Shown: positions 1 to 11,871 of the stretch, piece after piece
How the letters are laid out: every line of letters begins with the position of its first letter
Position numbering within the stretch: position 1 is the stretch's first letter
NCBI GenBank assembly: GCA_963575745.1
Contig: CAUYUJ010003058.1
Coordinates: 497,698-561,697 of the forward strand
Length of the DNA stretch: 64,000 nt
Reading direction: 5' to 3'
DNA from: Prorocentrum cordatum
Taxonomy: Eukaryota > Sar > Dinophyceae > Prorocentrales > Prorocentraceae
Translations under genes and position numbers: made by a program
The notes under the pieces: generated by a model
Seen by the model: only the letters and a program-made list of their open reading frames with translations
The model's database searches: none
What the model was told of the DNA's origin: nothing

Positions 1-1510
1 GCAACATATGAAACAAATAGTTCTGTGAGTGAAGGCTTCCGTGCGCGTCTGCTCCTTCGTAGTATTCCTCGTTTCGCACGCGGCTGGCGCCCGGGTGCCA
101 ACTTGCCGGGCCCCCGCGGCTCACCTCGGCAAGGCCTGCCCCTCATCCTTTTTCCATTCCTCCCATTCCCGTTCGCGCCTCACTCCGTCAAGCAGTGGCG
201 CAGCGTCCTGGCGCCCCTATAGCCCTACCAAACAATGCCCTAATAACCTTTTGCGGCTTCCACGACATGTTCTCAGAGCATTTCTGGCGGAGCCTGTCTT
301 GTTTTATCAAATTGGGCTTATGTTTTAAAACAAGCATGATTAGAACACTTTCGGGTTCTAAGAACATGCGGTCGGATTATAGGCCCCCCTTCCGCCTCCC
401 CCCCTCCTTCCTGGTCCTCCTTGGCGATGTTTTTTTTTTTTTCGCTGGGCAATTTTTCTAAGTGGGCTACGTGCCAGGCCTTTTGCACGAGCGCGGGCAC
501 ATGGGCCAGCGCGCGCTTTTCAGGGCAGAGCCCGAAGCAGCCAACACGCCTGGCAAATTAAATCTCCCCCCCCCCCAGCCGACCTCGACCATAGACGTGT
601 CACGAGCGACAATATGGATGTCAATACGGTTGCGCTGGGTGGATTTGTGGCGGGGGCATTAAACAATATTCAACACGTCTTAGAAACGTTGCTACATGTT
701 CTGCGCGCTGCACACACATGTCGGGGTTCAACATGTACATGGGCAAACACCACATGAACATTACGCAGTGTCTGGGCACACTTGCGCGCCTCCGCTCCAC
801 GCAGGGCCCCCCGCACTTCTGTGAGCCAGCTTGCGCAACCTCGTCGCGCAAGATACAGACTGGCAGGCGTTATCGTGGCTTCGGCTAGAGAATCTCCCGC
901 ATGCGTCAAGAGCAACCGGCCTAACGGCTTCAGGAGTTTCGTTTCCCAGCCCGTTTCAGTCAAGCGCGCGCGTGGCAGACGTCATTTCCCGCCCGCAAGC
1001 GAGCTGAGCGCCCAAGTCGGTTGCGGCGGTGGGGTGGGTCGCCACTGTCATGCTAACGTTTTGGCAATGGATCCCACCAGGTTTCTGGCAAGTACCAGAC
1101 AATCCAAACCATCCGCTACGACGCAACAGGACGCATGATGCAGCTGCCCATCCATGTTTTGCCCTAGGTTTATGTGGTTTCGGAGCTGTGGAAACACGAC
1201 TCAAGTCGACATGTGTTTCTTGCATCGGCCATTTTTTCTTGTGCAGCAGTGCTACCGACTAGCATGGAGTGGAATTGGTGCTCGCTCTGGGTCGATCTCA
1301 CCTGGGAATACCAAAAGGGTATATCGCTCTCTACCGCTTCGTTGCGATTCGACCACCAAACCTGTCACTGTGCGTATGTGTGTATGTGCGTGTGTGTGTG
1401 TGTGTGTGTGCCGCCCATGCTCCGCATTCAGGCCGCCCGCCTCAGGTCATAGAAACATGGTGGAATGCTCTCGAGGACCTGCTGCAGTCCCTTAGGGCCC
1501 TTCGGAGCAC
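1..1510. other. No recognisable gene; contains a (TG)n tract
   Basis: Open frames here are short and overlap on both strands without family motifs. The only clear structure is a dinucleotide (GT/TG)n run at about 1389-1410 and a poly-T run at about 430-442. I see nothing else I can support. Confidence 0.5.
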
Positions 1511-2308
1511 CTGGTTACGCTCGTGGATGCCAACGGGCCCATGGGCACCATCACCGACCGCGCCAAGGACCTGATTCACCGAGAGCTGGAACATCTCCCA
1601 GGTTGTGGTTTCCGCAGGTGTAAGAGCAGTACCAGCCAGTGGGCTTCATGTATCTTCTACGAGGACCCCATGGGTTCTGCAAGTGCGCGGGGGGGCCCAG
1701 GCAAGACCACAACCTACAAGCGATGGGATTCCGTGTTGGGCCCCAAGGGGGCTCAAGTTCCCAGTCTAGGAGTGGATCAGGACATCGACCTCGCGGTCTC
1801 CCAGATAGACCACAAGGTAGCGGCGGCCTCCTTGTGCTTTCCTCCCTCTACCTACACACCACCACCTGCGCGACCTTGCAAAGTGATGCGCGACCCAGCG
1901 CTGCGCAAGGATCCAGTGACATCGCGTATGTTTTGCCAACTGTTCGAGCCAACGCAGCCTGTCGAGTTCAGCATGTGCGCCACGGATCACACCTTTCTCT
2001 GCGATCAACAGGTCCGGCCAGCAATGGCGATTGCATTCCCCATCGGAGAAGCGGCGATCGGGAGGAAGCCCGGACAGAACTGGATCAGCATCAACTCCCC
2101 CTCCCTCCAGGATGAGCGGGCCCGCTACCTGCGGCGATCTCCAGGCTTGCACTACTTACTACTACGACGGATTGGTAGTGGGCTACTGCGCAACAAGCTA
2201 CTGCCAAATGCGCAAGTGGCAGAATGGGCGCCCCCGCCTGGCCTGGCCGAGTGGGTCTTTACGCTCGGACTTTCGCGCGCAGCGCTGGTGCACGCAGCCC
2301 GCTCGTGA
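1511..2308 (+). CDS. Unrecognised ORF, possibly part of a decayed retroelement
   Basis: A plus-strand frame stays open for about 265 codons and starts with a segment that reads like protein (LVDANGPMGTITDRAKDL). No known domain or motif is visible. It lies directly upstream of an endonuclease fragment of a non-LTR element in the same orientation, so it may be the upstream part of that copy. The antisense frame at 1766-2152 is also open, so the coding strand is uncertain. Confidence 0.25.
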   Translation: MVTLVDANGPMGTITDRAKDLIHRELEHLPGCGFRRCKSSTSQWASCIFYEDPMGSASARGGPGKTTTYKRWDSVLGPKGAQVPSLGVDQDIDLAVSQIDHKVAAASLCFPPSTYTPPPARPCKVMRDPALRKDPVTSRMFCQLFEPTQPVEFSMCATDHTFLCDQQVRPAMAIAFPIGEAAIGRKPGQNWISINSPSLQDERARYLRRSPGLHYLLLRRIGSGLLRNKLLPNAQVAEWAPPPGLAEWVFTLGLSRAALVHAARS

Positions 2309-2459
2309 ATGGTCATTCGGCGGCCCTCAGCGCAGCGGCCCAGAGCCGGCGCCGCGGGCCGGGCTTCTGCCAGCAGAGTCCACAACAAATTCGGAGCCTG
2401 GATTCATGGCGGCTGGGGCTTCTCCTAAGCAGGGCGGCCCCGAGGGAGTTCGGCAAGGC

Positions 2460-3560
2460 AGTCGTCCACGCGCGCTGGCACGGACCTGGGGCTACCCTGT
2501 CCAGGAATGGCACATCGGGCATGACGGATATGGTCTGTCTGCGGGATGGGCTCTTGCCCCCTTCTCGAACCGTGCGGCTGGGTGCATGCTGATGGTGTTT
2601 CGGGGGATGCGCATAGGTATTCGGGCCGTCAGTACCCCGCCTCCCGCCGCCCAGGGACGAGGACTGGCCGTGCGCATAGCATAGTTCGCGGATCCCTGGA
2701 CCTGGCGATCGTGCTACTGCACTTGCCCCCGCTGAAGACGACTGTGCTCGCCAGACGAGGCGGGCCCTGGAGAGGCTCGCGCGAGCTGGTGCAAATCGCT
2801 ACATAGCAAGTGAGAGCAGCACCTGCACGCTCGACACCGATCATCGCGCATGACCTGAACACTGGTATTGGACGTCGTAATGGACCGAACGATTCTCCAC
2901 CCGTGTTCAACGTGGAGAACGCAAACATGTCCGGCAACATCGGCGGCCATCATGTGGGCAATCGTAATGTCATAGGTGATCAGAGAATCAGATATGGGTG
3001 GATTTGATTTTACCACACGAGCTGATGAATGTTGGCAGCTTCTCGGTGAAGGCAGGCCCGACGTACTATCTCTACGACGGCTCGACCAGCACAGTACACC
3101 AGGTGCTGATGCCGTTGGCCCTCCACGAGCAGATCCGGCGCTTGCTCATCCCTCAGAATCCGGCGAGACGTCTACGGTTGTTGCCGAGTGCGCTGCCGAG
3201 AGACCACGTTCCGATCATCGTTGAATTCGTTGCCTGCCAGCACCGCAGCCCGCAACGCGACACCTTCCAACGGGGTCGAGATGAACTGGCGGCCGCACTG
3301 CAGGAGGGCACCAGCCGACGTGAGTTCCAGAATGCCTTGGAGATGGCCTTCGACCAGTGCGCGGAGCTCGCGCAGTACGGAATTTCAGGCGACATCGACG
3401 GGAATTGGAAGTGGGTGGACCTCACCCGCACCTGCGCACAGCAATTCTTCGGCCAGACGAGCAAGGCTGACGGCCCCCATGCAGTGCGACTGCGTGAGCG
3501 ACGACGGGAATTGTTGCGATTTCGCCCGGAGGCCTGCGCAAGGCTCGGCGAGCGGGGCGC
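2460..3560 (+). pseudogene. Non-LTR retroelement endonuclease (AP-endonuclease-like) fragment, frame-broken
   Basis: Read across three frames, the segment shows the order typical of the exonuclease-endonuclease-phosphatase fold of LINE elements. These are a QEWHIG-like start near 2500, a strand reading SLDLAIVLLHLPPL near 2695, a DLNTGIG motif near 2853 in place of the usual GDxN, and DHVPIIVEF near 3202 in place of the SDH end motif. A charged linker (RRELL) like that following LINE endonucleases comes next. At least two frame breaks lie between 2690 and 3000. No RT follows, so this is a truncated dead copy. The family call rests on motif order only. Confidence 0.55.
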
Positions 3561-3599
3561 GGGGTGCGATGGGGCCCTGAAACACCGGCCCATTCTGTT

Positions 3600-5920
3600 C
3601 CCAGGATCTGCAGGACATCCGCTCATCTCTCCAGGAGCTTGCGCGCCGAGAGCTCGAGCACAGGCGGCTCGAGCTCGACGCTCGCGAGGCCCGCCGCCCC
3701 CGCCGATTTGCCGAGGCTCGTCGCCGTTTTTTCTTCCGGCAGCTCGCGGCGGGGGCCTTCGAAAGCGACGGCGCAGCATGCCGACCCCGCTACCTTCGCG
3801 GGGGGAATGGAGGAATTATCTGCCTAGTTCCCCCCGCGGCGGAGGCGCGGGCGCGCGGGCGATCGATTGCGTCTCCGAACGCGAGAGGGGCCCCGAGGCG
3901 ATCGACGCGACCGCGATGTCCACCGAAACCCACGAGGAGCTTTTGCTCCGGGCCGAACGAGACCTTCGAAGTACCCTGGGGCTCTTGACACAGCGCGCGA
4001 CGAGCTGCCCCTGCCTGGAGCATCCCCGCCGAGGTTCTTCCCGCGGCCGCCGAGGCCAGCTGCGTTTCTCGCGCCGACGGGCCTCGATTAGGACTCGGTG
4101 CTGATCAAGTGCTCGAGCCGCCCCCTTCGCAGGCATGGGAACATTTAGCGCGCGTGCACTTGCGCGCTGGTGGATTCGAGCGCTGCAGCGAGTGCCAGAG
4201 CTGGCCCATCTCTCCCAAGGTCACCCGATCCTGAAGCCGAGTGGGAAAGGAGGGCCAGGGTAAAATAGCCTCGTGCAAGTATTTCGCCCCCGCTGGACGG
4301 GCTGCCACGGGGCCGCGGCCCGACGAGGCCCGCCGTGTTGACCTCGGCGCTGGCCGGCGAGTGCTCGTGGATTTTGCCCGCTCGGCGTCGCGAAGACGCC
4401 GTGGCAGTGCAGCTTCGCGTGGGACATCGACCTCGGAAGCAAAAGCTCGGTCACCCCGACAACCTTCACGGTATGTCAAATTCTTTCGCTTCCACTGCGC
4501 CCGATGCCCGACGCCGCGCCGTTTGGGATCTCGCGCCCCTTCGAGACCATGCCCCGTTTGAACGTCGCTCGGGGCGCGCGTCAATTGTCTTGCGGGTCGC
4601 GGGCGGGGGGGGGGGGGGGGGGGGGGGGCGACGAAGAAGATGCCCCCCCCCGCCGCGGGGTCCGCAAAATGAGTGAATGGCGCAGGCGAATGGAATTCAG
4701 CCGCCGGAAATTCTTTTTTTCGAATCGCTTGCCCCCTAGCGTTGTACTCTGCCGCCTCGCGGAAACAGTTTTTTTTTGTTTGTATATATATATATATATA
4801 TTCTTCTTCTTTTCTCTCCTGTTCGCTTTCCTGCGCTCGTTTGATTACCCGGGGCCGCGAGGGGGGGGGAGGGGGGGGGGGCAGCGCAGATCCAGGGTGC
4901 CCGCGCAGGGCCGCCGAAAAAGGTTAGGTTCATGCGATTGTTTCATCCCCGGCTTAAGAACCAACCTGGGGGCGGCCCAGCCGTCGTCCTTGCAGACGGC
5001 GGCCGGGGCATCAAAATGGGGCCAGCGCTGCCGCGGGGGCAGCGTGTCGGAAGGGCCGAGCGAGTTCGGATTGAAGCTCCAGGTAAACGACGCACACCAC
5101 CAATTCTCTGCATAAAGACAAAGAGCGCGGGGGGATTCGAACCGGCGCGTCGGGGGGGAACGGGGAACAGCATTCGCCCTGAATAGTCGTAGAGAAACAA
5201 TAATTAGCAGGGGGAAGGCGACTAGGGATAGAAAGGCGACGGGGGCAGAGGGGGGGGGGCGGGTCGAGGAGGAGGGGGGGGGGGGGATGGGGGGGGGAGA
5301 TGGGGGAGGAGGTCGCTGGCTGATGCGGCGCAGAATGTCTGCCTTCTGCGCAGGACTGGCGGACCAGACATTTCCATTCCCCATTCAGGGCTGGCCGAAA
5401 GCAAGCCCTGCGGCCTCGGATTGCCCGCCCCTGCGGGCTCGAATCGTCGGCCCGCGCAGTCCTGCGGCATTCGCTTGCCCGGCTCTGAATTGACCCCCCG
5501 CCCCCCCGCCCTGAATTGTCGGCCCGCGCCTCCCCCCTGGGCCCCCAGGCGACCCGGGATTGTCCGCCCTCCGTCTGCCTGCCCCGCCCCCCCCGCAATC
5601 GCGGCGGCGCGAAGGCCCGCGAAACTTTTTCTCAATCGTCCGCCCCAGAAAGTTTCCCGCGTGCTCCGTGGGGTTTCGGTTTTCATCCCTGCCGCGTCGC
5701 GCTCTCGCCTCCTCCTCGCCTGCTTCCCCCCCCTCCTTCTCCCCCCCCCTCTCCACCCCCTTCCCCCCTTCGCCCGCGCGCAGCCCATGCGCGGCGCGAG
5801 CGTCAGGCGCGCGTCTACATGCAGCCGCGCGCGCGCGCACTCGCGCACGCACATGCGCAACATGCGCCATGCAACGCTAGTGCACGCCTGGCGTGTTCAC
5901 TGCATCGTGCGCCCAAGACG
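3600..5920. other. GC-rich low-complexity stretch without a supportable gene
   Basis: It holds a poly-G run at 4605-4628, a (TA)n run at 4783-4801, several C or G homopolymers around 5250-5310 and pyrimidine-rich tracts at 5700-5770. Open frames are long on both strands because stop codons are rare in such GC-rich DNA; none shows a domain. Confidence 0.5.
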
Positions 5921-7110
5921 CGCAGGGGCTATCCGTTTCGGGCTCGCAAGGCGTGGCGGGCGCGGCGCATCCTCGACGCCGCGGGGGTGAGCTGGGGGTG
6001 GGGGGCGCTGTCCGTTTGGGGCTCGCAAAGCGTGGCAGGCGCGGCACTTCCTCGACGCCGCAGGGGGTGAGCTGGGGTGGGGGCGCTATCTGTTTTGGGC
6101 TCGCAAAGCGTGGCGGGCGCGGCGCTTCCTCGACGCCGCAGGGGGTGGGCTGGGGGTGGGGGCGCTAGCCGCTTCGGGCTCGCAAAGCGTGGCAGGCGCG
6201 GCACATCCTCGACGCCGCGGGGAACGCAAAGCGCGGCGGGCGCGGCACTTCCTCGACGCCACAGGAGATGCGCAGTGGGCGGGGGCGCTACCCGCATCGG
6301 GTCGCAAGGCGCGGCAGGCGTGGCACGCCCTCGACGCCGCACAGGCGTGGCTGGGGATGGGGGCGCTATCCGTTTCGGGCTTGCGAAGCGCGGCAGGCGC
6401 GGCACTTCCTCGACACCGCAAGGGGGTGTGCTGGGGGTGGGGGCGTTGTCTGCGTCGGGTTCGCAAGGCGTGGCAGGCGCAGCGCTTTCTCGACGCCGCA
6501 GGGGATGCGCTGGGGGGTAGGAGCGCCATCCGCTTCGGGCTCGCAAAGTGTGGCAGGCGTGGCACATCCTCGACACCGCACGGGGGGAGCCGCGGGTGGT
6601 AGCGCCAACCGTTTCGGGCTGGCAGGCGCGGCACTTCCACGACACCGCAGGGGGTGAGCTGGGGGTGGGGGCGTTATCCTGTTTGGCCTCGCAAAGCGTG
6701 GCAGGCGCGGCACTTCCTCGACACCGCAGGGGATGCGCTGGGGATGGGGGCGTTGTCTGCGTCGGGTTCGCGAAGCGTGGCAGGTGTGGCGCACCCTGGA
6801 CACCACGGGGAGTGCGCAAAACGTGACAGGCGTGGCATTTCCTCGACACCACAGGGGCTGCGCTGCGGGTGGGGGCGCTATCCGTGTCGGGCTCGCAAAG
6901 CGTGGCAGGCGCGGCGCGTCCTCCACGCCGCAGGAGGTGAGCTGGGGGTGGGGGCGCGATCCGTTTTGGGTTCGCAAAGCGTGGCAGGCGCGACACTTCC
7001 TCGACACCGCAGGGGGTGAGCTGGGGGTGGGAGCGTCATCCGCTTTGGGCTCGCAAAGCGTGGCAGGCGCGGCACTTCCTCGACAGCGCAGGTGATGCGC
7101 TGGGGGTGGG
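5921..7110 (+). repeat. Minisatellite array, unit about 78-79 bp, about 15 units
   Basis: The unit contains the words CTCGCAAAGCGTGGCAGGCG, CTCGACGCCGCAGGGG and GAGCTGGGGGTGGGGGCGC. The word CCTCGACGCC recurs at 5971, 6050, 6128, 6207 and 6251, so most steps are 78-79 bp with an occasional short unit (44 bp). Units are imperfect (GACGCC/GACACC, GGCGCG/GGCGTG). The array produces long meaningless frames on both strands. Its last unit ends about 70 bp before the decayed helicase sequence. Confidence 0.9.
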
Positions 7111-7179
7111 AGCGCTTGCAGATGCCGGTGACCAGGTGTGGCGCGACGAGAAGAAGGGCGCCCCCTGCCACCAGCGCAA

Positions 7180-8848
7180 GGTTCATCACATCCTTTTAGT
7201 TGGCCAGGGCGGATCCGGCAAGACGCATGTGGTCCAGGAGTCGCGTTCAAGGCGGTGGACCACATCTGGCCGGAAGAGAGCAAAGCCAGTCCGAGCCTCG
7301 TCGTGGCGGTTTTCTCCAACGTTCAGGCCAATAACATCTCGACGGCGGACGTGGGGGCCGTGGCGATGCATGGAGCTGGGGGCATGGCCGTGCAAGAGTA
7401 CGCGAACGCCAAGATGCGGCCCAACGCTGCCAAGCTCAAAAATCCGGAGCAGCAGCGGCGCCGAGTGCACGTCCTCATCGTGGAGGAGATCAGCATGATA
7501 TCTGCAGTCCCTTTTTACAATATGTTGGACTTCGGGTGCATGTTCGGCAGGCGCCAGGAGTTTGCCGTGAAAGAGTCCAACTACAGGAAGGACCGCCATC
7601 ACGTTGTCCGAGTCCCCATCGTCGTTCACATTGGCAACTTCCTCCAGCTCACCCCGACGAAAGCCATGGGGCTCATCGGGGGCGTCCAAGAGAAGGACGA
7701 GCACGGCGACAATGAGTTGAATCCGCCTCAAAGCGTGGAAGCGCAGCGCGCAAGTAAAGCGCATGGCAAAGTGCACCACGTGATCGAGCTGAAGGGCACC
7801 GAGCGCTTCAAGCCGGGCGAGCCACTAATCGAGCTCCTCGCCTGCATGCGCCACGCGCGACGGAGCCCCGATAATGTTTGGACAGCCTTCCAGATTCGGG
7901 TCGCCGCCGACTTCGCGACCGGGGCGAGGGGTCTGAGACGCGACGAGGAGAAGTTCGCGACCGGATTCGGAATGGCCTGGTGCTGGAGTACGCTGAGCCG
8001 ATGGATATCTCGCCGGACCATGGTCGACTCTCGCGCCATAGGCGTGCCGCTGGTCTTCCAGCGCTCAAAAGACGAGGGCTTCGCCTGCGGCGCGCCGCAG
8101 GAGACTGAAGAAGCTTGCAAAATACCGCGAACGCGCCGAACCCTGGCGAGACGGGGCACATGCAAGGAGTTCGCCCTGTGCGCGCGGGCATTGAGGCGAG
8201 ATTCGCCGTCAAGGTGTCCAAGCGCAAGAGTTTTACCCAGGAGCAGAAGGCCACCATCGTGAGCTTCGTGTTCGAGAGCAGCGACACGCACAGGTACGAC
8301 GCGCGCGCGCCAGGAGAGATCTTCCGCCCGCGCTGTCTGCCCGCTGGAATCTGGATGCAGGCGCGCAAGTTCGAGAAGCTGAGCCCAGACGTGGTCGACG
8401 CCCTCGTCAACTGTTTCGAAATTCGGCAAGAGAAGGCGAAGTGCTTGTTCTGCTTCGCGCTGATGGAGGCGCACTTCAAATGGGCCAGCGCCAACGAATC
8501 GCACTGGGATATAAAGAATATGTGCGCGCGGGCGTTCCCTGGCGCCCTCCGCGTCGCAGGGCCGGGCGACCCGCGCCAGGGTGGCCATCGACTGCGCGCA
8601 GGGCGCGAGCATTGGCAGACTGTAGAAAAGAGGAGAACTGGTGGCTGCACCTGCACGCGATGCTCAGCAGAGCCGCTCGCATGGACGATGCGCTGTTAGT
8701 CCGGCCGCCGCCAAGAGAGGCCCCGCAGAAAGGCCCGCCTCCATCCGTGCTCAAATCCCTCCAGAAGTTCGACGATCGCACGGTCGCGGAGACGCGGGAG
8801 ATCGAGGCCCTCGCTCTGGGGCGCCAATGGATCTTGCCGGCGGCGTGA
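7180..8848 (+). pseudogene. PIF1-type DNA helicase, frame-broken copy
   Basis: PIF1 helicases are superfamily 1B 5'-3' DNA helicases; in dinoflagellates and other protists they occur in many copies. The Walker A motif GQGGSGKTHV lies at 7202-7231. After a one-base frame break near 7240 the frame runs to the Walker B-type VLIVEEISMIS at 7471-7503 and a motif resembling GDFLQLPP (HIGNFLQLTPT) near 7631. A second break near 8110 leads to a segment with a QEQKATIVSFVF block, and a third break (between about 8500 and 8640) to a C-terminal block reading MLSRAARMDDALLVRPPP that stops at 8848. The parts are in the right order for one gene, so this is one copy broken by small indels. Sequencing indels are an alternative to true decay. 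Confidence 0.7.
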
Positions 8849-9412
8849 GGTCGCTGAGACACCGCCGCTCAGAGACCCCCCATCGAGGAGCGCCTTGGGA
8901 ACTTTCCTGCCGAAGGTTTTTTTCTGATGTTTTCTCCCCTGCGCGTGCAGCTTGGAATCGTCGCGCGCAGTATTTGCGGCTTTGCCTGCAAGGACTTTCT
9001 CCGCGCCCCGCCCCAGCAATCGGATCTCGGCGGCTCCCGCCCTCTTGCCGCGACGAAAGGGGGCCTTTGGTGAGGCGCTCGAATCGCTGCCTGGCGAGAC
9101 GAGAGCGCCTGCCCATGTCCTCTTGCCAGCCGCGACCCAGAGATTGCCCTTCGAAGGGCGCGCGGGGCCAGTGCCGACGGCGCGCGCTGGCGCTCCACTC
9201 CCCACTTCTTGCGCGCGCAACTCGGAGACTTTCCGTCGAAGCAATGTCTGCTCCATCGCATTGCGCGCGAAGTAGCGCGGGCCCGGCTGAGGACGAAGGG
9301 AAGCATCAAACACGCTGTTCCTTCCTGATCTGTTTCAACAATCCCTCCCCCTCGTTTTTGCGCTCCCGCTCATCCTCCTTGCCCCCGCCCGAGGGTCGTC
9401 GCATCGTTTTTC
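8849..9412. other. Intergenic, nothing recognised
   Basis: Sequence between the decayed helicase and the GAC-type triplet repeat. Both strands have overlapping open frames without motifs. Confidence 0.4.
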
Positions 9413-9880
9413 TGTGACGAGTGCGACGACGAGTGCGACGAATGCAACGACGAGCGCGACAGGCACGACGGCGACGAGCGCGACGACGATGGCGAGCACG
9501 ACGACGACGCCGAGTACGACGAGAAATGCGACGACGACTACGACGACAGGTTACGACGAAGAGTACGACGACGAATGCGACAACGAGTGCGACGACGAAT
9601 GCAACGAGTACAACGAGTACGCTGACGACGAGTTCGACGGCGTGCACCAAGACGCATGCGACCACCGATACGACGACGAGATACGACGACGGAGATTACG
9701 AAGACGACGACGCGGCGCACGAGATGACAAGATACGGCGACGACGAGTACGACGGCATAGTGCGCCGACGACGAAGAGAACGTCGAGTACGACTACGAGG
9801 TACGACGATGAGTACGACTACGAGCACGACGAACACGATGACGACGAGGACGAGGAGGACGACGACGTCTTGGCACGGCC
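9413..9880 (+). repeat. Degenerate (GAC/ACG)n triplet repeat
   Basis: About 470 bp built almost entirely from GACGAC, GACGAG and TACGAC triplets with point changes. In one frame it reads as a D/E/Y-rich acidic protein, in another as R-rich and in a third as T-rich, which is what a triplet repeat gives in three frames. I do not treat it as a gene. Confidence 0.85.
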
Positions 9881-10079
9881 GTTCAGCGCCTGTGCTCTTG
9901 TCTGGTTGATCTGCTTGGTTTGGTTTGTTGCGCTGGCTGGCTCGTCTGGCTCGTGGTGGTGGCGGTGGTAGTCGTAGCGCAGTGCACGCAGCAATAGACT
10001 GAAGTATGTGGGGTCTCTCGGTAGCGTAATTGTTTTAACCGCTTGCTCCCAGTATTCGTAATTTGGCTATTCGGCGCGG

Positions 10080-10478
10080 GTGCGGGGGGGGGATCGATGG
10101 GGCCGGGCGAAGAGCCGATTGCCTCCGCAAAGATTACGCGGCGACCTTTTCCACGCTTCGCGATCGTCTCGCCTTGCAGGCCAGTCGGTTGATCTACCGC
10201 GCGGCGCCTTCCCGCGCGGGCTCGACGACGCCGCGGGTGTCTTTGCTGGCGGCATCTTGGATGAGATGCTTGTCCGCAGCGGAGAGGCTGGAGAGACGCG
10301 CTCTCTCATTCAGCAGAGCCGTGAAACACTGGGCGTGGAGTTGCGCCAAGTGGGTTTTTTCGAGAACAAGTACCAACGGGACACCGCGCAGTGCATTCAG
10401 ACATCGCCCCCCAGGGGACCAAGAGGTTTAAGGAGCTCACTAAGGAGGGGGAAGTTCTTCCACGGGCTCGGTAATTGA
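10080..10478 (+). CDS. Unrecognised short ORF, possible exon or gene fragment
   Basis: The middle of this frame reads like ordinary protein (FAGGILDEMLVRSGEAGE, then LIQQSRETLGVELRQVGFF) with balanced composition, unlike the neighbouring low-complexity frames. There is no ATG with a convincing context and no domain I recognise. It could be an exon of a gene whose other exons are not visible, or a pseudogene piece. Confidence 0.25.
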   Translation: MRGGDRWGRAKSRLPPQRLRGDLFHASRSSRLAGQSVDLPRGAFPRGLDDAAGVFAGGILDEMLVRSGEAGETRSLIQQSRETLGVELRQVGFFENKYQRDTAQCIQTSPPRGPRGLRSSLRRGKFFHGLGN

Positions 10479-10522
10479 GAGGCGCGTACGCTTGGATCTA
10501 AGCAGTGATAGAGGAATTGCAA

Positions 10523-10527
10523 TATAC

Positions 10528-10561
<34 letters not shown>

Positions 10562-10562
10562 G
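10523..10562. repeat. (TA)n microsatellite
   Basis: An alternating TA tract of about 40 bp, interrupted by single C or G bases, in otherwise GC-rich DNA. Confidence 0.9.
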
Positions 10563-11871
10563 CTTTGCTAAGCGGGCGGGATGGGCCATGGTGGAGGGTC
10601 TGAGGGGGGGCCGAATCTCCGGCAAGCTCAAGCTTTTGGCCTTTCGTTGACTCACGATCGAAACTGGTTCGTCGGCGAACGGAGCCTACGATTTCCCGGC
10701 AAAAATGACTGACCAGACACACGCCATCGTAGCTGAGTAGCTGGGGGCTCTGGAGGGGCAAGGCCGCGGACTGGAGCGGCAGCCGGCCCCATTGTCCCCC
10801 TCGCCCAGGCCTCCGACGCAGGTGGACAGTGGCCCCTACCGGGGCGCGCAAGTTTCCAGAGGGTTCAACTTGAATGCAGAAGATAGCCCGCGACCCCGAG
10901 TCCCACGCCCAGGTTATCGCGGCTCTCTGGGGCGCCCTTAACGACGGACCTCCTGCCTTGGACCTCGCGGGCGCCTTGCCCGCGATGCCCCGCCTCTGGC
11001 GCGCCAAATAGAAACCGACCTGCAGACGCGCGCCGGCATCAGCGGCGCCGAGGGGTTTTTCTTGAGCGATGGAGGGAACATCACAATTCGTATTTCGCCC
11101 TGTTTGATGACGACGAGGCGCGAGAAGGATGGCCTCGGGTCGACCCGTCGTATCTCGGGGCAGCGATCCCGGCGGAAGGCGATATTGTTTTTTGTTTTTT
11201 AGAACTTGTGGGGGCCTGCTCGCGCGGCGGCGCCTCCGACGGAAGCAGAAATCTCGGCCTTCGTTCGCGCGTTCTGAGACGAGGGCGGGGCCCGGCCCAG
11301 TCAAACATTATCCCCCCGCGGGGCCCTGGCGCCCCGCGCGTTCCAGTCTCGCGGCGGCGAGCGCGGCGCGCACAACCCATTGCGCGCGCGATCTGCAATC
11401 AGCGACAGCGGTGTCGCACGACGTCCTCGACCAGAGATAGCGCTCGACAGTGTGTTCGATCGTCTTCGGATAGTTTCAAGTGGCGTCTAAGTCGATCTCG
11501 GTCCGCTTGGCGCCTCGATGCCCCCGTCGCGATCAAGCGCCACTATTGCGACGAAGCGCTCGATACCATAAACATATACAATGAACGCGTCGCGCAACAT
11601 CATCTTCCTCATCTTCCGCCTGTGGCAGTTCATCCCCAGGCCTCTCCTCGCGCGCCGGTGACGGGCGCCCCGCGGCCCCAGAGCGTGCCGGATCGGAGCC
11701 CCCGCTGCGGCCCTCGGCCCCGGCCGAGGGCGAGGGGCGGCAGCGGCGGCGGCGCCGGGCGGCGGAAGCACGGGGGCCGACCGCCAGGACTGGCGCGCCC
11801 GCGCCCGAGGCGACGGCGAGAAGAATACGGGCTTCGGCCTCGAGGGCGCGAAGAGGCAGCGGCAGGCGCCG
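10563..11871. other. No recognisable gene
   Basis: About 1.3 kb of GC-rich sequence. Frames are open on both strands but overlap and show no domain motif. A CTGAG/GAG-rich stretch at 11700-11870 is low complexity. Confidence 0.4.

Noticed and set aside
29-328. Signal-peptide-like ORF at the window start
   Set aside because: The frame begins at GTG rather than ATG and the remainder is low in support; overlapping frames are equally open.
5125-5160. tRNA gene suggested by GGATTCGAACC (B-box-like on the minus strand)
   Set aside because: The flanks do not form a T stem and no anticodon or D arm was found.
5921-7110. Possible CRISPR array
   Set aside because: Whole 78-79 bp units repeat with no unique spacers; a minisatellite in a eukaryotic genome.
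9414-9971. Acidic D/E/Y-rich ORF of 185 codons
   Set aside because: Degenerate GAC triplet repeat; all three frames are open and low in complexity.
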